Assembly: GCF_019311235.1 (NCBI RefSeq)
Contig: NZ_JAHWDF010000003.1
Span: 1 to 64,000, forward strand
DNA from: Mesonia aestuariivivens
Lineage (GTDB): Bacteria > Bacteroidota > Bacteroidia > Flavobacteriales > Flavobacteriaceae
Length of the DNA stretch: 64,000 bases
Reading direction: 5' to 3'
In this document: positions 55,323 through 63,677 of the stretch, piece after piece
How the letters are laid out: the number at the start of each line of letters is the position of its first letter
How positions within the stretch are numbered: the stretch's first letter is position 1
Notes under the pieces: model-generated
Databases searched by the model: none
What the model was told of the DNA's origin: nothing
What the model saw: the letters and a program-made list of their open reading frames with translations, nothing else
Made by a program: the position numbers and the translations under genes

Positions 55323-56883
55323 ACATAAATTGCTTTTTAAATTTAGAGTAATCTAAACCCCTATATACTTTTCTTAATCTTGGTTCAAATTTTTTGCTAA
55401 ATACACTTCTTTCTTCAATAAGGAATTTATTTTTTAATCCAAAAAAATGAGTTAAACTGTGTGGCAAATCGTCTAACATATATTTTCGACAAGTATCAAT
55501 TTCAAAATTCTCAGGTTTCTCAAATGTGCTTGATGTCCAAACTAAAAAAGGTATTTCATACATTGCTGGCGTTGGTTTATTTTGAAAATGACCGAAAAAA
55601 TTTCTAGTGTCATAAACTTCATCTCCATGATCTGAAAAATATACCACAGCACTTTTCAAGTTTACTTTATCTACTTTTTTTATAATTTCACTCAATATAT
55701 AATCTGTATATAAAATTGAATTATCATAAGCATTTATAACTTTCTGATTATGTTGATCTCCTGACGACCCAAAATATTTAAATGATTTTGGTATGCGTTT
55801 TTCATAATCATAATGACTTCCACTTAAATGAATAAAAATAACTTGTTTTTCTTTTGATTTAATTCTATCATCTAGTAATGGCAACAATACTTCATCAAAA
55901 GATGTATTATCCCTAAAATCATTAAAAGTCAAATAAATTTTGTTATCTGCTGTTGAGCTTAACCTTGAAATCATATTATCATGAACACCAACTGGGCGCT
56001 GATTTGAGAGCCAACTAACTTTATAACCTGCATTTTTAAAAAATGGAATTAAAGTTTCATTTTTATAAGGGTTTTCTCTATTTTTTAATGTTAAAGCATC
56101 TACTAAAGAACCTGTAGTATATACTTGTGAACTAATTACATCGGAGTATACTGAAATAGTATTTTTTAATCGATTTAAGTAAGGTGTAGTGTTTTTTTCA
56201 TATCCGTAGATACTCATATGTTGTCGAGTCGCAGATTCTCCAATTACAATTACTAATAAATCATTATTTGTGGTTGATGTAACATCTAGCGTTTTAGCAT
56301 TATTATTGAACTGCTCAATACTATCGATTTGTTTTGTATATTGAAAATAAGATTTAACAACAATATACGGCAGATTGTAAACAATTAATCCTGAAAACTT
56401 CAAAACAGAAACACATACTACTAAAGGGAGTAGATTAAAAAAAACAAAATTAGATTTACAACTATCTAAGGTGAAAATTTTATTTTTAAAGAGTACTGGC
56501 AACGCAAATAATATTAAACACAAAAGTCTACTGCTATAATACACTAAACTAAATTCTTTTATTTCTGCTAAATTAGTATTAAGCAAAACAAATAAATAAG
56601 AAGCATTAAATCGTGTTTTAAAAAGAAGAAATATTGAAGTTTCAATCAATAAGATAACATAAAATATTATTAAGCTAAGTTTTGAAACAAATTTAAATTT
56701 AAAGGACATTAAAAAGTTTATCGCAAAAAAAACAATCAAAGCTAAAAGAATATTAGCTTGTAGGTTCTTGAATGTAGAATAACCAATTTCCTGAAAATAG
56801 AGTTCTAGACTAAAGCTTAATATGATAGGATAAGCTAATAATATTAATAATTTACCCTTACAAATATTAAAAAGCTTTTTCAC
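55315..56883 (-). CDS. Membrane phosphoethanolamine-transferase-like enzyme (EptA/OpgE type)
   Basis: A 522-residue protein. About five N-terminal membrane helices (residues 10-180) precede a periplasmic alkaline-phosphatase-fold domain: VIGESATRQHMSIYGYEKNTTPYL (metal E216; in parts), the nucleophilic threonine near 256-257 (SSQVYTTGSLVD), IHLSGSHYDYEKRIP, and YFSDHGDEVYD with metal ligands. It is expected to transfer phosphoethanolamine from phosphatidylethanolamine to lipid A or another glycan. The setting among glycosyltransferases favours a glycan. No mcr-type sensor or regulator is adjacent. Confidence 0.85.
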   Translation of the reverse strand: MKKLFNICKGKLLILLAYPIILSFSLELYFQEIGYSTFKNLQANILLALIVFFAINFLMSFKFKFVSKLSLIIFYVILLIETSIFLLFKTRFNASYLFVLLNTNLAEIKEFSLVYYSSRLLCLILFALPVLFKNKIFTLDSCKSNFVFFNLLPLVVCVSVLKFSGLIVYNLPYIVVKSYFQYTKQIDSIEQFNNNAKTLDVTSTTNNDLLVIVIGESATRQHMSIYGYEKNTTPYLNRLKNTISVYSDVISSQVYTTGSLVDALTLKNRENPYKNETLIPFFKNAGYKVSWLSNQRPVGVHDNMISRLSSTADNKIYLTFNDFRDNTSFDEVLLPLLDDRIKSKEKQVIFIHLSGSHYDYEKRIPKSFKYFGSSGDQHNQKVINAYDNSILYTDYILSEIIKKVDKVNLKSAVVYFSDHGDEVYDTRNFFGHFQNKPTPAMYEIPFLVWTSSTFEKPENFEIDTCRKYMLDDLPHSLTHFFGLKNKFLIEERSVFSKKFEPRLRKVYRGLDYSKFKKQFMYE

Positions 56884-58168
56884 GATTATGTTGATTTTTA
56901 TAAAAACGGATTATTAAAAACATGATAATAAAAAAATATATAAAATAACTTATTGCATATGCCTTAACTACTCCCTGAATTCCATAAAAGTCGATTAATA
57001 AAAAACTAAATATGATGTATAGTAAATTTAATAACCCATTTGAAACTAAATAATATTTAATTAAACGTTTAGCATGAAATTGTTTGACCAATGCAATTGA
57101 AATTACAGCTATAAAATCACCTAACAATTGCCACTTAAACAATGTAGCTGTTTGCATAAATTCTTCACTTAAAAGCAGCCTCAATAAATATATTCTTAAA
57201 ATAAAAATAAATACCAAAGCTATTGTTAATAATGGAATTACAAACTTGTAAAAAGATTTCATCTCAAGCTTAAAAGATTTCCAGTCATTAATTTCTGAAA
57301 GTTTAGGTAATAAATATAGGGAAGTTAAACTGATAAAAAACATTGTGTAAAAAGAAGAAATACGATTCATAGCTTCCCAATAACCAGCTGATTCTAAATT
57401 AATTTTAGTAATAATTAAATTTCTTACAATCAATAAGCTTACTGAGGTAATAACATAAGAATAAAAACTCATAAAAAGGTACCCACTCATGTTTTTTAAA
57501 ACTTTGAATGAGAAATAATTTAAATTAAAAAGGTGAAATAATACGTACTTATCTTTTTTGAGTAAAATTAAATTTATCAAGAAAACCAATAAACTACTTG
57601 CTACTGTAGCAATTAAAGCTCCAGAAAGTTTAAAAGAATAAATTAAAAATATTAAAACTAACATATTAGATAAGCTCAAAATGGAATTTATCAATACGAG
57701 TTTCCTAAACCTTTGCAATCCGTTTAACACATAAATATATAGCAAGTTGAAAGAAAAAAAAGGCAAACAGATTGAAAGTGTTTTAAATACATAACTAAAC
57801 TCTAAATCTTTTAAAATTAGATAAGCCCAATAATCTGAAGTAAAAAAAATAATAAATCCAATTAAAATTGAAATCATTAAACTCAACTGAAAAATAGTTA
57901 TTATAAATTCAGTTAATTGTTTTTGATTATTTCGGTATTCAGCCGAATACCTAATTATTCCATTTTGATACCCCTCAGCTGTAAAACTTGAAGTAGTTTG
58001 TAAAAAATTTTTAAAATTACCTAACAAAGCTAAACCAGAAGGGCCCAAGAAAAGTGCCGCTGATTTTGAAGAAATTAATCCCGAAATTAACTTTACGGCC
58101 ACTAATATCGAATTCAAAAACGAGGTCTTTATTAATAAATTGTTTCTATTTAGCTGAGGAAAATTCAT
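56867..58168 (-). CDS. Oligosaccharide flippase (Wzx/MATE-like)
   Basis: A 433-residue polytopic protein with about twelve hydrophobic helices. The start LLIKTSFLNSILVAVKLISGLISSKSAALFLGPSG is the usual opening of the polysaccharide-biosynthesis (Wzx) family. It flips undecaprenol-linked oligosaccharide across the inner membrane. Its stop overlaps the next start by 17 bases. First gene of the flippase, EptA-like and GT4 unit. No wzy polymerase is evident. Confidence 0.88.
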   Translation of the reverse strand: MNFPQLNRNNLLIKTSFLNSILVAVKLISGLISSKSAALFLGPSGLALLGNFKNFLQTTSSFTAEGYQNGIIRYSAEYRNNQKQLTEFIITIFQLSLMISILIGFIIFFTSDYWAYLILKDLEFSYVFKTLSICLPFFSFNLLYIYVLNGLQRFRKLVLINSILSLSNMLVLIFLIYSFKLSGALIATVASSLLVFLINLILLKKDKYVLFHLFNLNYFSFKVLKNMSGYLFMSFYSYVITSVSLLIVRNLIITKINLESAGYWEAMNRISSFYTMFFISLTSLYLLPKLSEINDWKSFKLEMKSFYKFVIPLLTIALVFIFILRIYLLRLLLSEEFMQTATLFKWQLLGDFIAVISIALVKQFHAKRLIKYYLVSNGLLNLLYIIFSFLLIDFYGIQGVVKAYAISYFIYFFIIMFLIIRFYKNQHNREKAF

Positions 58169-58217
58169 TTAGCTGTCTAAAATACGATTTTAGTAATTTT
58201 AAATATGCTTAATACAT

Positions 58218-58252
58218 AAAAAACCCTTCATCTAAAAGACAAAGGGTTTTTT
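58218..58252 (-). terminator. Terminator after typA
   Basis: AAAAAACCCTT (58218-58228) and AAGGGTTTTTT (58242-58252) pair around 13 bases. It ends the leftward typA transcript. Confidence 0.88.
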
Positions 58253-58272
58253 ATTATAAACTATCTAAAATA

Positions 58273-60075
58273 CTAGATAATTTTATTTCTTTTACGATCA
58301 TTTTCAGTTAAGTGAATTTTACGTAGTCTTAAGTGATTAGGAGTTACCTCTACATATTCATCTTTCTGAATATATTCTAAAGCTTCTTCTAAACTAAACT
58401 TAATGGCAGGTACAATTTTTGCTTTATCATCTGCTCCTGAAGAACGCACGTTAGAAAGTTTCTTTGTTTTGGTAATGTTCACAGCCATATCATCTTGACG
58501 TGAATTTTCTCCAATTACCTGACCTTCATAAATATCTTCTCCCGGATCTACAAAGAACCTACCTCTATCTTGTAATTTATCGATCGAATAAGGAATAGCA
58601 CTTCCTTTTTCCATAGAAACTAAAGAACCATTTAAACGTTCTGGAATACCTCCTTTTAAGGGCTGATATTCTTTAAAACGGTGTGCCATAATTGCTTCAC
58701 CAGCAGTAGCGGTTAATAGTTGGTTACGTAAACCAATGATCCCACGAGATGGAATGATAAACTCACAAACCATACGGTCGCCTTTAGCTTCCATACTTAA
58801 CATCTCACCTTTACGTAGGGTTACAAATTCTACCGCTCTACCTGAAACTTCTTCTGGTAAATCGATGGTTAATTCTTCTACTGGCTCACATTTAACACCA
58901 TCAATTTCTTTGATGATTACCTGTGGCTGCCCAATCTGTAACTCATAACCTTCACGACGCATCGTTTCGATTAATACAGATAAGTGAAGAACCCCACGAC
59001 CGTAAACCATAAATTTATCGGCACTATCGGTTTCGTGAACTCTTAAGGCTAAATTTTTCTCTAATTCTTTATTTAGACGATCTTTAATGTGTCTTGAAGT
59101 TACAAACTTTCCATCTTTTCCGAAGAAAGGAGAATCGTTAATGGTAAACAACATACTCATTGTTGGCTCGTCAATAGCGATGGTTTTTAAACCTTCAGGG
59201 TTTTCTAAATCGGCGATCGTATCTCCAATATCAAAACCTTCTAGTCCAACTACAGCACATATATCTCCAGCAACTACTTCTTCTATTTTTCTTCGGCCTA
59301 AACCTTCGAAAGTGTGTAATTCTTTAATTCTTGTTTTCCTGATGCTTCCATCACGTTTCACTAAAGAAACTTGCATTCCTTCTTTTAAAATTCCGCGTTG
59401 TAAACGACCAATAGCAATTCTTCCTGTAAAAGAAGAAAAATCTAAAGAGGTAATTAACATTTGTGGCGTACCATCTCTATCTACTTTTGGTCCAGGAATA
59501 TGCTCCATAACCATATCAAGAAGTGGTTCGATATTATCAGTTTCGTTTTTCCAATCGTCACTCATCCAGTTATTCTTTGCAGAACCGTAAACGGTTGGAA
59601 AGTCTAACTGCCATTCTTCAGCACCCAACTCAAACATTAAGTCGAATACTTTTTCATGTACGATATCTGGAGTACAGTTTTCTTTATCTACTTTATTTAC
59701 AACCACACAAGGTTTTAAACCAAGATCGATCGCTTTTTGAAGTACAAAACGCGTTTGAGGCATTGGTCCTTCAAAAGCATCTACTAGTAATAAAACTCCA
59801 TCTGCCATGTTTAAAACACGTTCTACTTCACCACCAAAATCGGCGTGACCAGGAGTATCGATAATATTAATTTTAGTATCTTTATATGTTACTGAAACAT
59901 TTTTAGAAGTAATCGTGATTCCACGTTCACGTTCTAGATCGTTATTATCTAAAATTAGATCTCCCGTATTTTCGTTCTCACGAAATAAACGACAATGGTA
60001 CATAATTTTATCAACCAGAGTAGTTTTACCGTGGTCTACGTGTGCAATAATTGCAATATTCTTAATTGCTGTCAT
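58273..60075 (-). CDS. typA: TypA/BipA ribosome-associated GTPase
   Basis: About 600 residues from ATG 60075 (MTAIKNIAII). An elongation-factor-like GTPase with P-loop [21 protein letters not shown] and the BipA-specific C-terminal domain (GIIGLRNQLLTATAGEAIMAHRF in part). It helps 50S assembly and growth in cold or stress. A longer start at 60087 (MRLF) lies inside the 5' hairpin and is less likely. The promoter TACATTTG lies at 60106-60099. Single gene with its own terminator. Confidence 0.95.
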   Translation of the reverse strand: MTAIKNIAIIAHVDHGKTTLVDKIMYHCRLFRENENTGDLILDNNDLERERGITITSKNVSVTYKDTKINIIDTPGHADFGGEVERVLNMADGVLLLVDAFEGPMPQTRFVLQKAIDLGLKPCVVVNKVDKENCTPDIVHEKVFDLMFELGAEEWQLDFPTVYGSAKNNWMSDDWKNETDNIEPLLDMVMEHIPGPKVDRDGTPQMLITSLDFSSFTGRIAIGRLQRGILKEGMQVSLVKRDGSIRKTRIKELHTFEGLGRRKIEEVVAGDICAVVGLEGFDIGDTIADLENPEGLKTIAIDEPTMSMLFTINDSPFFGKDGKFVTSRHIKDRLNKELEKNLALRVHETDSADKFMVYGRGVLHLSVLIETMRREGYELQIGQPQVIIKEIDGVKCEPVEELTIDLPEEVSGRAVEFVTLRKGEMLSMEAKGDRMVCEFIIPSRGIIGLRNQLLTATAGEAIMAHRFKEYQPLKGGIPERLNGSLVSMEKGSAIPYSIDKLQDRGRFFVDPGEDIYEGQVIGENSRQDDMAVNITKTKKLSNVRSSGADDKAKIVPAIKFSLEEALEYIQKDEYVEVTPNHLRLRKIHLTENDRKRNKII

Positions 60076-60079
60076 AAAA

Positions 60080-60106
60080 AGCCTCATTTAAAAGGCTGCA
60101 AATGTA
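60080..60106 (-). promoter_or_regulatory. typA promoter box and 5' hairpin
   Basis: TACATTTG (60106-60099) is followed at once by a hairpin, AGCC (60097-60094) with GGCT (60083-60080), then five T directly before the typA ATG. The stem is only four pairs, yet it looks like a miniature terminator or a temperature-sensitive element. Confidence 0.5.
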
Positions 60107-60304
60107 AGCTTAATTTTCTGTAAATAAAGCTTTAAACGAAAAATATAACTGCTATTTAATGTAATAATTAAATTATTACCCTAAACACTTAGCGCTTAAA
60201 CATATCGATATGGTTTTTTTGAAAAAAAATTCATAAAGGTTTAAAACATTATTGATGCTAAAATCTCTTGACAAAAATGTATTTGTTTGTAAAATAAATT
60301 CGAA

Positions 60305-61525
60305 TTATAAAGTTTTCTGTCTTCTAATTTCTTTATAAGCTTCCCAATCAAAATTCTCTAAAAAAGCTAATCCTTTTTTGGCACCTAGCAGAAACAGTTC
60401 TTTTTGGCGTTGAGCACTCATATTAAAGTTAAGCCAGTTGAAATGCTCATTGGCATCAATATGGCAAATTAATTTTCTATAGTCAGGGTTTTTCAGAATA
60501 AAATCGTAATCATGTATTTGGCGCATTGTACTAATAATAGCCCACGTGTAACTAAAGAAACCTGAAGTTTTACTATAATTTTTACGGTGTGTACTCAGCC
60601 TTACTCCAAAAGTAGGATGACTAGGTATTCTGTCTAAATGAAAAATATTAATAGGAAAGTTAGACAATAAACCACCATCTACAAACTTTACAGTTTTGGG
60701 CACTTCTCCATAATAACCTGCGTGCGTGATCCATTGTTTATTTAAAATTTCTCCCTGATGCGGAAGATTATTTTTCATATAAGGCTCAAAAAATACAGGA
60801 ATAGACATTGATGCTCTAACAAATTCTGACGGAGAGACTTCCGAAACATTTTGCCAATATAAATGTGCCATTTTAGGAAATTCTACTTTAGTATGAGTAC
60901 TTACTTCTGAAGTTACAATAGCTAATTTCGGAGCTACTATTTTCGAATTAATTTTTCTGTGGTGAAGCTCAGGTAATATACTCCGCTTTGCCTTTAGATC
61001 TTTGTAAGTACAAATACCTTCTTCATTTAAATGAAAAGACAGCCATTCTTTCAAATTATCACCAGGATTTAGACCTAGTTTATTTTTAAGTAAAAAATAA
61101 ATAGAACAAGAATGCCATAATACACTGATAAGAAAACCAGCTTTACCTTCAATACGATTTTGCAAAAAACGTTTGATTCCTCGAGGTCCGTCTACCAAAT
61201 CAAAAAGATTTTTATCTGCCAGAATTTGGAGTAATTTCACAGAAACTGGTTTCCCTACATTTTCTAAAGAAGCCATTAATAAAGTACTAATTGCTCCGGC
61301 AGAAGTTCCTGCTAAACTGTAAAAACGAATACCTGCTTGCTCTAATATATAGGTATAACCTACTAAACTTATTCCTAAAACACCACCGCCTTCTTGTACT
61401 AAATCTACATACTGGTTTCCATCTTCATCGATAAGGTCTGAAAATATTTTACCAGATTCCTTCAACGCTCTTGCTCTTGCTACCAATTGAGTAAGCTCTT
61501 CACCTCCTAGAAAATCTTTTCCCAT
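60305..61525 (-). CDS. Patatin-like phospholipase
   Basis: A 406-residue lipid acyl hydrolase. The oxyanion loop is GGGVLGI (46-52), the nucleophile S75 lies in GTSAG, and the dyad aspartate D283 is in VDGGLLSNFP. There is no signal peptide, so it is cytoplasmic or membrane-peripheral. It is the last gene of a three-gene operon with gaps of two and five bases, which suggests that it works with the two unnamed proteins. Patatin effectors occur in CBASS defence, but no cyclase gene is present here. Confidence 0.9.
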   Translation of the reverse strand: MGKDFLGGEELTQLVARARALKESGKIFSDLIDEDGNQYVDLVQEGGGVLGISLVGYTYILEQAGIRFYSLAGTSAGAISTLLMASLENVGKPVSVKLLQILADKNLFDLVDGPRGIKRFLQNRIEGKAGFLISVLWHSCSIYFLLKNKLGLNPGDNLKEWLSFHLNEEGICTYKDLKAKRSILPELHHRKINSKIVAPKLAIVTSEVSTHTKVEFPKMAHLYWQNVSEVSPSEFVRASMSIPVFFEPYMKNNLPHQGEILNKQWITHAGYYGEVPKTVKFVDGGLLSNFPINIFHLDRIPSHPTFGVRLSTHRKNYSKTSGFFSYTWAIISTMRQIHDYDFILKNPDYRKLICHIDANEHFNWLNFNMSAQRQKELFLLGAKKGLAFLENFDWEAYKEIRRQKTL

Positions 61526-61527
61526 CT

Positions 61528-61827
61528 TTAAATCACCTTTCCGAATAAGTCTATTATTATTCCGGCAAATTTTTCAGAATTGGCTACTATCTTATTAATT
61601 TTTGTATTTCTTCTAGAAGCAGATTTTACGATAAGCATTAATTCGGCAAAGGCTTCTACATCGGCAGGTTCAGGAAAAATCTCAACAATGTCTTTTTGAG
61701 TCAATCTAGTTAGTGCTGCTAATTCTAGCGTTAACTCCTCGTCGGTTTCGACTGCAGCTTTTTCAGCTGCATTTTTAGCTGTTCTTTCAAAATTGTCCCA
61801 GTCTATTGAAGTGTTTTTTTTTACCAT
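61528..61827 (-). CDS. Small hypothetical protein of the patatin operon
   Basis: A 99-residue soluble protein, alanine- and glutamate-rich at the N terminus (NFERTAKNAAEKAAVETDEEL), with a more hydrophobic C-terminal end (FAGIIIDLFGKVI). I do not recognise the family. It contains no cysteine or known motif. The two-base gap to the patatin gene implies translational coupling and possibly a direct complex or inhibitor relation. Confidence 0.7.
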   Translation of the reverse strand: MVKKNTSIDWDNFERTAKNAAEKAAVETDEELTLELAALTRLTQKDIVEIFPEPADVEAFAELMLIVKSASRRNTKINKIVANSEKFAGIIIDLFGKVI

Positions 61828-61832
61828 ATGAT

Positions 61833-62480
61833 TTAGAATTTAGATAAAATTTCTTTCAGTTTTGCTTTATATTCTTCTATTCGCTGTTCTATTTCTTTCG
61901 CTTTTTCTGCCTGAAAGACCAATTCATCGGTAATCATTTCAGCTTCAGCTAAAATTTTATCGGTATCGGTTTGCGCCACCCCTAACCTATCTAAATAACG
62001 TTGGCGGTTCTCGTCTACTTTCGCTGCTGTGTATAAATAAGAAGTTATCGTATTATTTAATTGATTGGTAACGGCATATTTTTGCTGAATTGCATTCGAC
62101 AAATCACTTTCTAATTGATTTAAAGGCTCTATTAGCTCTTGATATTTACGTTGGGTTTGGAACTGAATTTCTGGAGCTGTTTTTAATATGAACTCTAAAC
62201 GATCTTGTTTGTTTTCTGAAGTTACAATTTGCTGCCAAACTTGCTCTATACCTGCTTGGCTAAAAAAATTAGTCGCAAATATTGGCAACCATTCCTCGTA
62301 AACAAAGTCGCTTATTTGTTTACGCTCATTTTCAAAAAAAACTTTAATAAGCTGCTGATGCGAATGTTCTAATTCTTGGAGTTGAATACCTATTTCTTCT
62401 GAAAGTTCTGGCGCTTGTTTAGGAACACTTACACACGACACAAAGATAAAAGCTAGAAAATAAAATAGTTGCTTTTTCAT
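61833..62480 (-). CDS. Hypothetical coiled-coil lipoprotein of the patatin operon
   Basis: About 215 residues. The lipobox FIFVSC is at cysteine 16 (MKKQ start at 62480; a second ATG lies at 62486). After the signal the protein is almost wholly helical: heptad-rich stretches in LSEEIGIQLQELEHSHQQLIK, then a long C-terminal coiled coil (about residues 165-215, EAEMITDELVFQAEKAKEIEQRIEEYKAKLK). I do not recognise the family. A membrane-anchored partner for the patatin is inferred from the operon. Confidence 0.7.
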   Translation of the reverse strand: MKKQLFYFLAFIFVSCVSVPKQAPELSEEIGIQLQELEHSHQQLIKVFFENERKQISDFVYEEWLPIFATNFFSQAGIEQVWQQIVTSENKQDRLEFILKTAPEIQFQTQRKYQELIEPLNQLESDLSNAIQQKYAVTNQLNNTITSYLYTAAKVDENRQRYLDRLGVAQTDTDKILAEAEMITDELVFQAEKAKEIEQRIEEYKAKLKEILSKF

Positions 62481-62486
62481 AAACAT

Positions 62487-62730
62487 ATAATTACGCCTAG
62501 AAAATTAATCATTTCATTTTTTATTTAAGAAGACTATTTTGTTAAAATATTAATTAACATCTAACAAAAACACAAAGAGAAACACTTCTTCTTTAATTGA
62601 AAAATATAAGCTAAAAAAATATCATTCTTTATAAAATGAAGTTCAACTAATCACCAACCTCATATTTCATAATTTCAGGAAGTGCATTTTATAATTCAAT
62701 TTCAGAAAAAATGATCCTTAAAATGAAAAA
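62487..62730. other. Gene-free AT-rich stretch
   Basis: Between two divergent genes. No open frame, RNA or hairpin of note. The promoter of kdsA follows. Confidence 0.6.
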
Positions 62731-62761
62731 TTGCTAAGCAAGTCGAATTAAATTACATTTG
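62731..62761 (+). promoter_or_regulatory. kdsA promoter
   Basis: TTG (62731-62733), 20 bases, TACATTTG (62754-62761). The kdsA ATG follows 18 bases later. Confidence 0.75.
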
Positions 62762-62779
62762 TAAAATAAATACTGCGAT

Positions 62780-63598
62780 ATGAAATTAGAAAAGATTCCG
62801 AATATAAAACACTTAAATAAAGATAATTTCTTTTTACTTGCCGGCCCTTGCGCCATTGAAGGTGAAGAGATGGCCTTACGTATTGCTGAAAAAGTAGTTA
62901 CTATTACAGATAAATTGGGCATTCCGTATGTTTTTAAAGGAAGTTTTAAAAAAGCCAACCGAAGTAGAATAGATAGTTTTACAGGAATTGGCGATGAAAA
63001 AGCATTAAAAACTCTTCGTAAAGTTTCAGAAACTTTTAACGTTCCTACAGTTACAGATATTCACGAGGTTAGTGATGCTCAAAAAGCTGCTGAATTTGTA
63101 GATATTTTACAAATCCCCGCATTTTTGGTTCGTCAGACAGACTTAGTTGTAGCTGCTGCTAATACAGGAAAAGTAGTGAATTTAAAGAAAGGGCAATTTA
63201 TGAGTCCAGAAAGTATGAAGCATGCCGTTACTAAAGTTACCGATTGTAATAATGAGCAAGTGATGGTTACCGATCGTGGTACTATGTTTGGTTACCAAGA
63301 TATGATTGTAGACTTTAGAGGTATACCCACCATGCGAGAATTTGCACCCACCGTTTTAGATGTAACACATTCTTTACAGCAACCCAATCAAAATAGCGGT
63401 GTTACTGGAGGAAGACCAGATATGATAGAAACTATTGCGCGTGCTGGAGTGGTAAATAACGTAGATGGCTTATTTATAGAAACTCATTTTGATCCTGCTC
63501 ATGCAAAAAGTGATGGCGCTAATATGCTTGATCTTCAATATTTAGAAAAACTATTATCTAATTTGGTTGCGATTAGAAAAACTATCAAAAAGTTCTAA
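62780..63598 (+). CDS. kdsA: 3-deoxy-8-phosphooctulonate synthase
   Basis: A 272-residue TIM-barrel enzyme condensing arabinose 5-phosphate and phosphoenolpyruvate for Kdo, needed for lipopolysaccharide. LLAGPCAIEGEE, KANRSRIDSFTGIGDE, RQTDLVVAAANTG, DVTHSLQQP and FIETHFDPAHAKSD are diagnostic. C24 in GPC stands where E. coli has asparagine, so this looks like the metal-dependent class of the enzyme. A separate kdsD or kdsB is not in the window. Confidence 0.94.
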   Translation: MKLEKIPNIKHLNKDNFFLLAGPCAIEGEEMALRIAEKVVTITDKLGIPYVFKGSFKKANRSRIDSFTGIGDEKALKTLRKVSETFNVPTVTDIHEVSDAQKAAEFVDILQIPAFLVRQTDLVVAAANTGKVVNLKKGQFMSPESMKHAVTKVTDCNNEQVMVTDRGTMFGYQDMIVDFRGIPTMREFAPTVLDVTHSLQQPNQNSGVTGGRPDMIETIARAGVVNNVDGLFIETHFDPAHAKSDGANMLDLQYLEKLLSNLVAIRKTIKKF

Positions 63599-63622
63599 AT
63601 CTTTATTAATGTTTAATTTCTT

Positions 63623-63649
63623 TTAGGCGGTTGTGAAATTTTCGCCTAA
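63623..63649 (+). terminator. Weak hairpin after kdsA
   Basis: TTAGGCG (63623-63629) and CGCCTAA (63643-63649) pair around 13 bases, followed by TTTTCC. A probable weak terminator. Confidence 0.5.
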
Positions 63650-63677
63650 TTTTCCAACCAACCAAAAAATTAAACTA

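Noticed and set aside
59087-59864. Two rightward frames opposite typA
   Set aside because: They mirror the conserved coding sequence of typA and have no independent signals.
60305-61525. CBASS defence effector (CapV-like patatin)
   Set aside because: No nucleotide cyclase or accessory gene is adjacent, and the partner genes are a lipoprotein and an unknown small protein.
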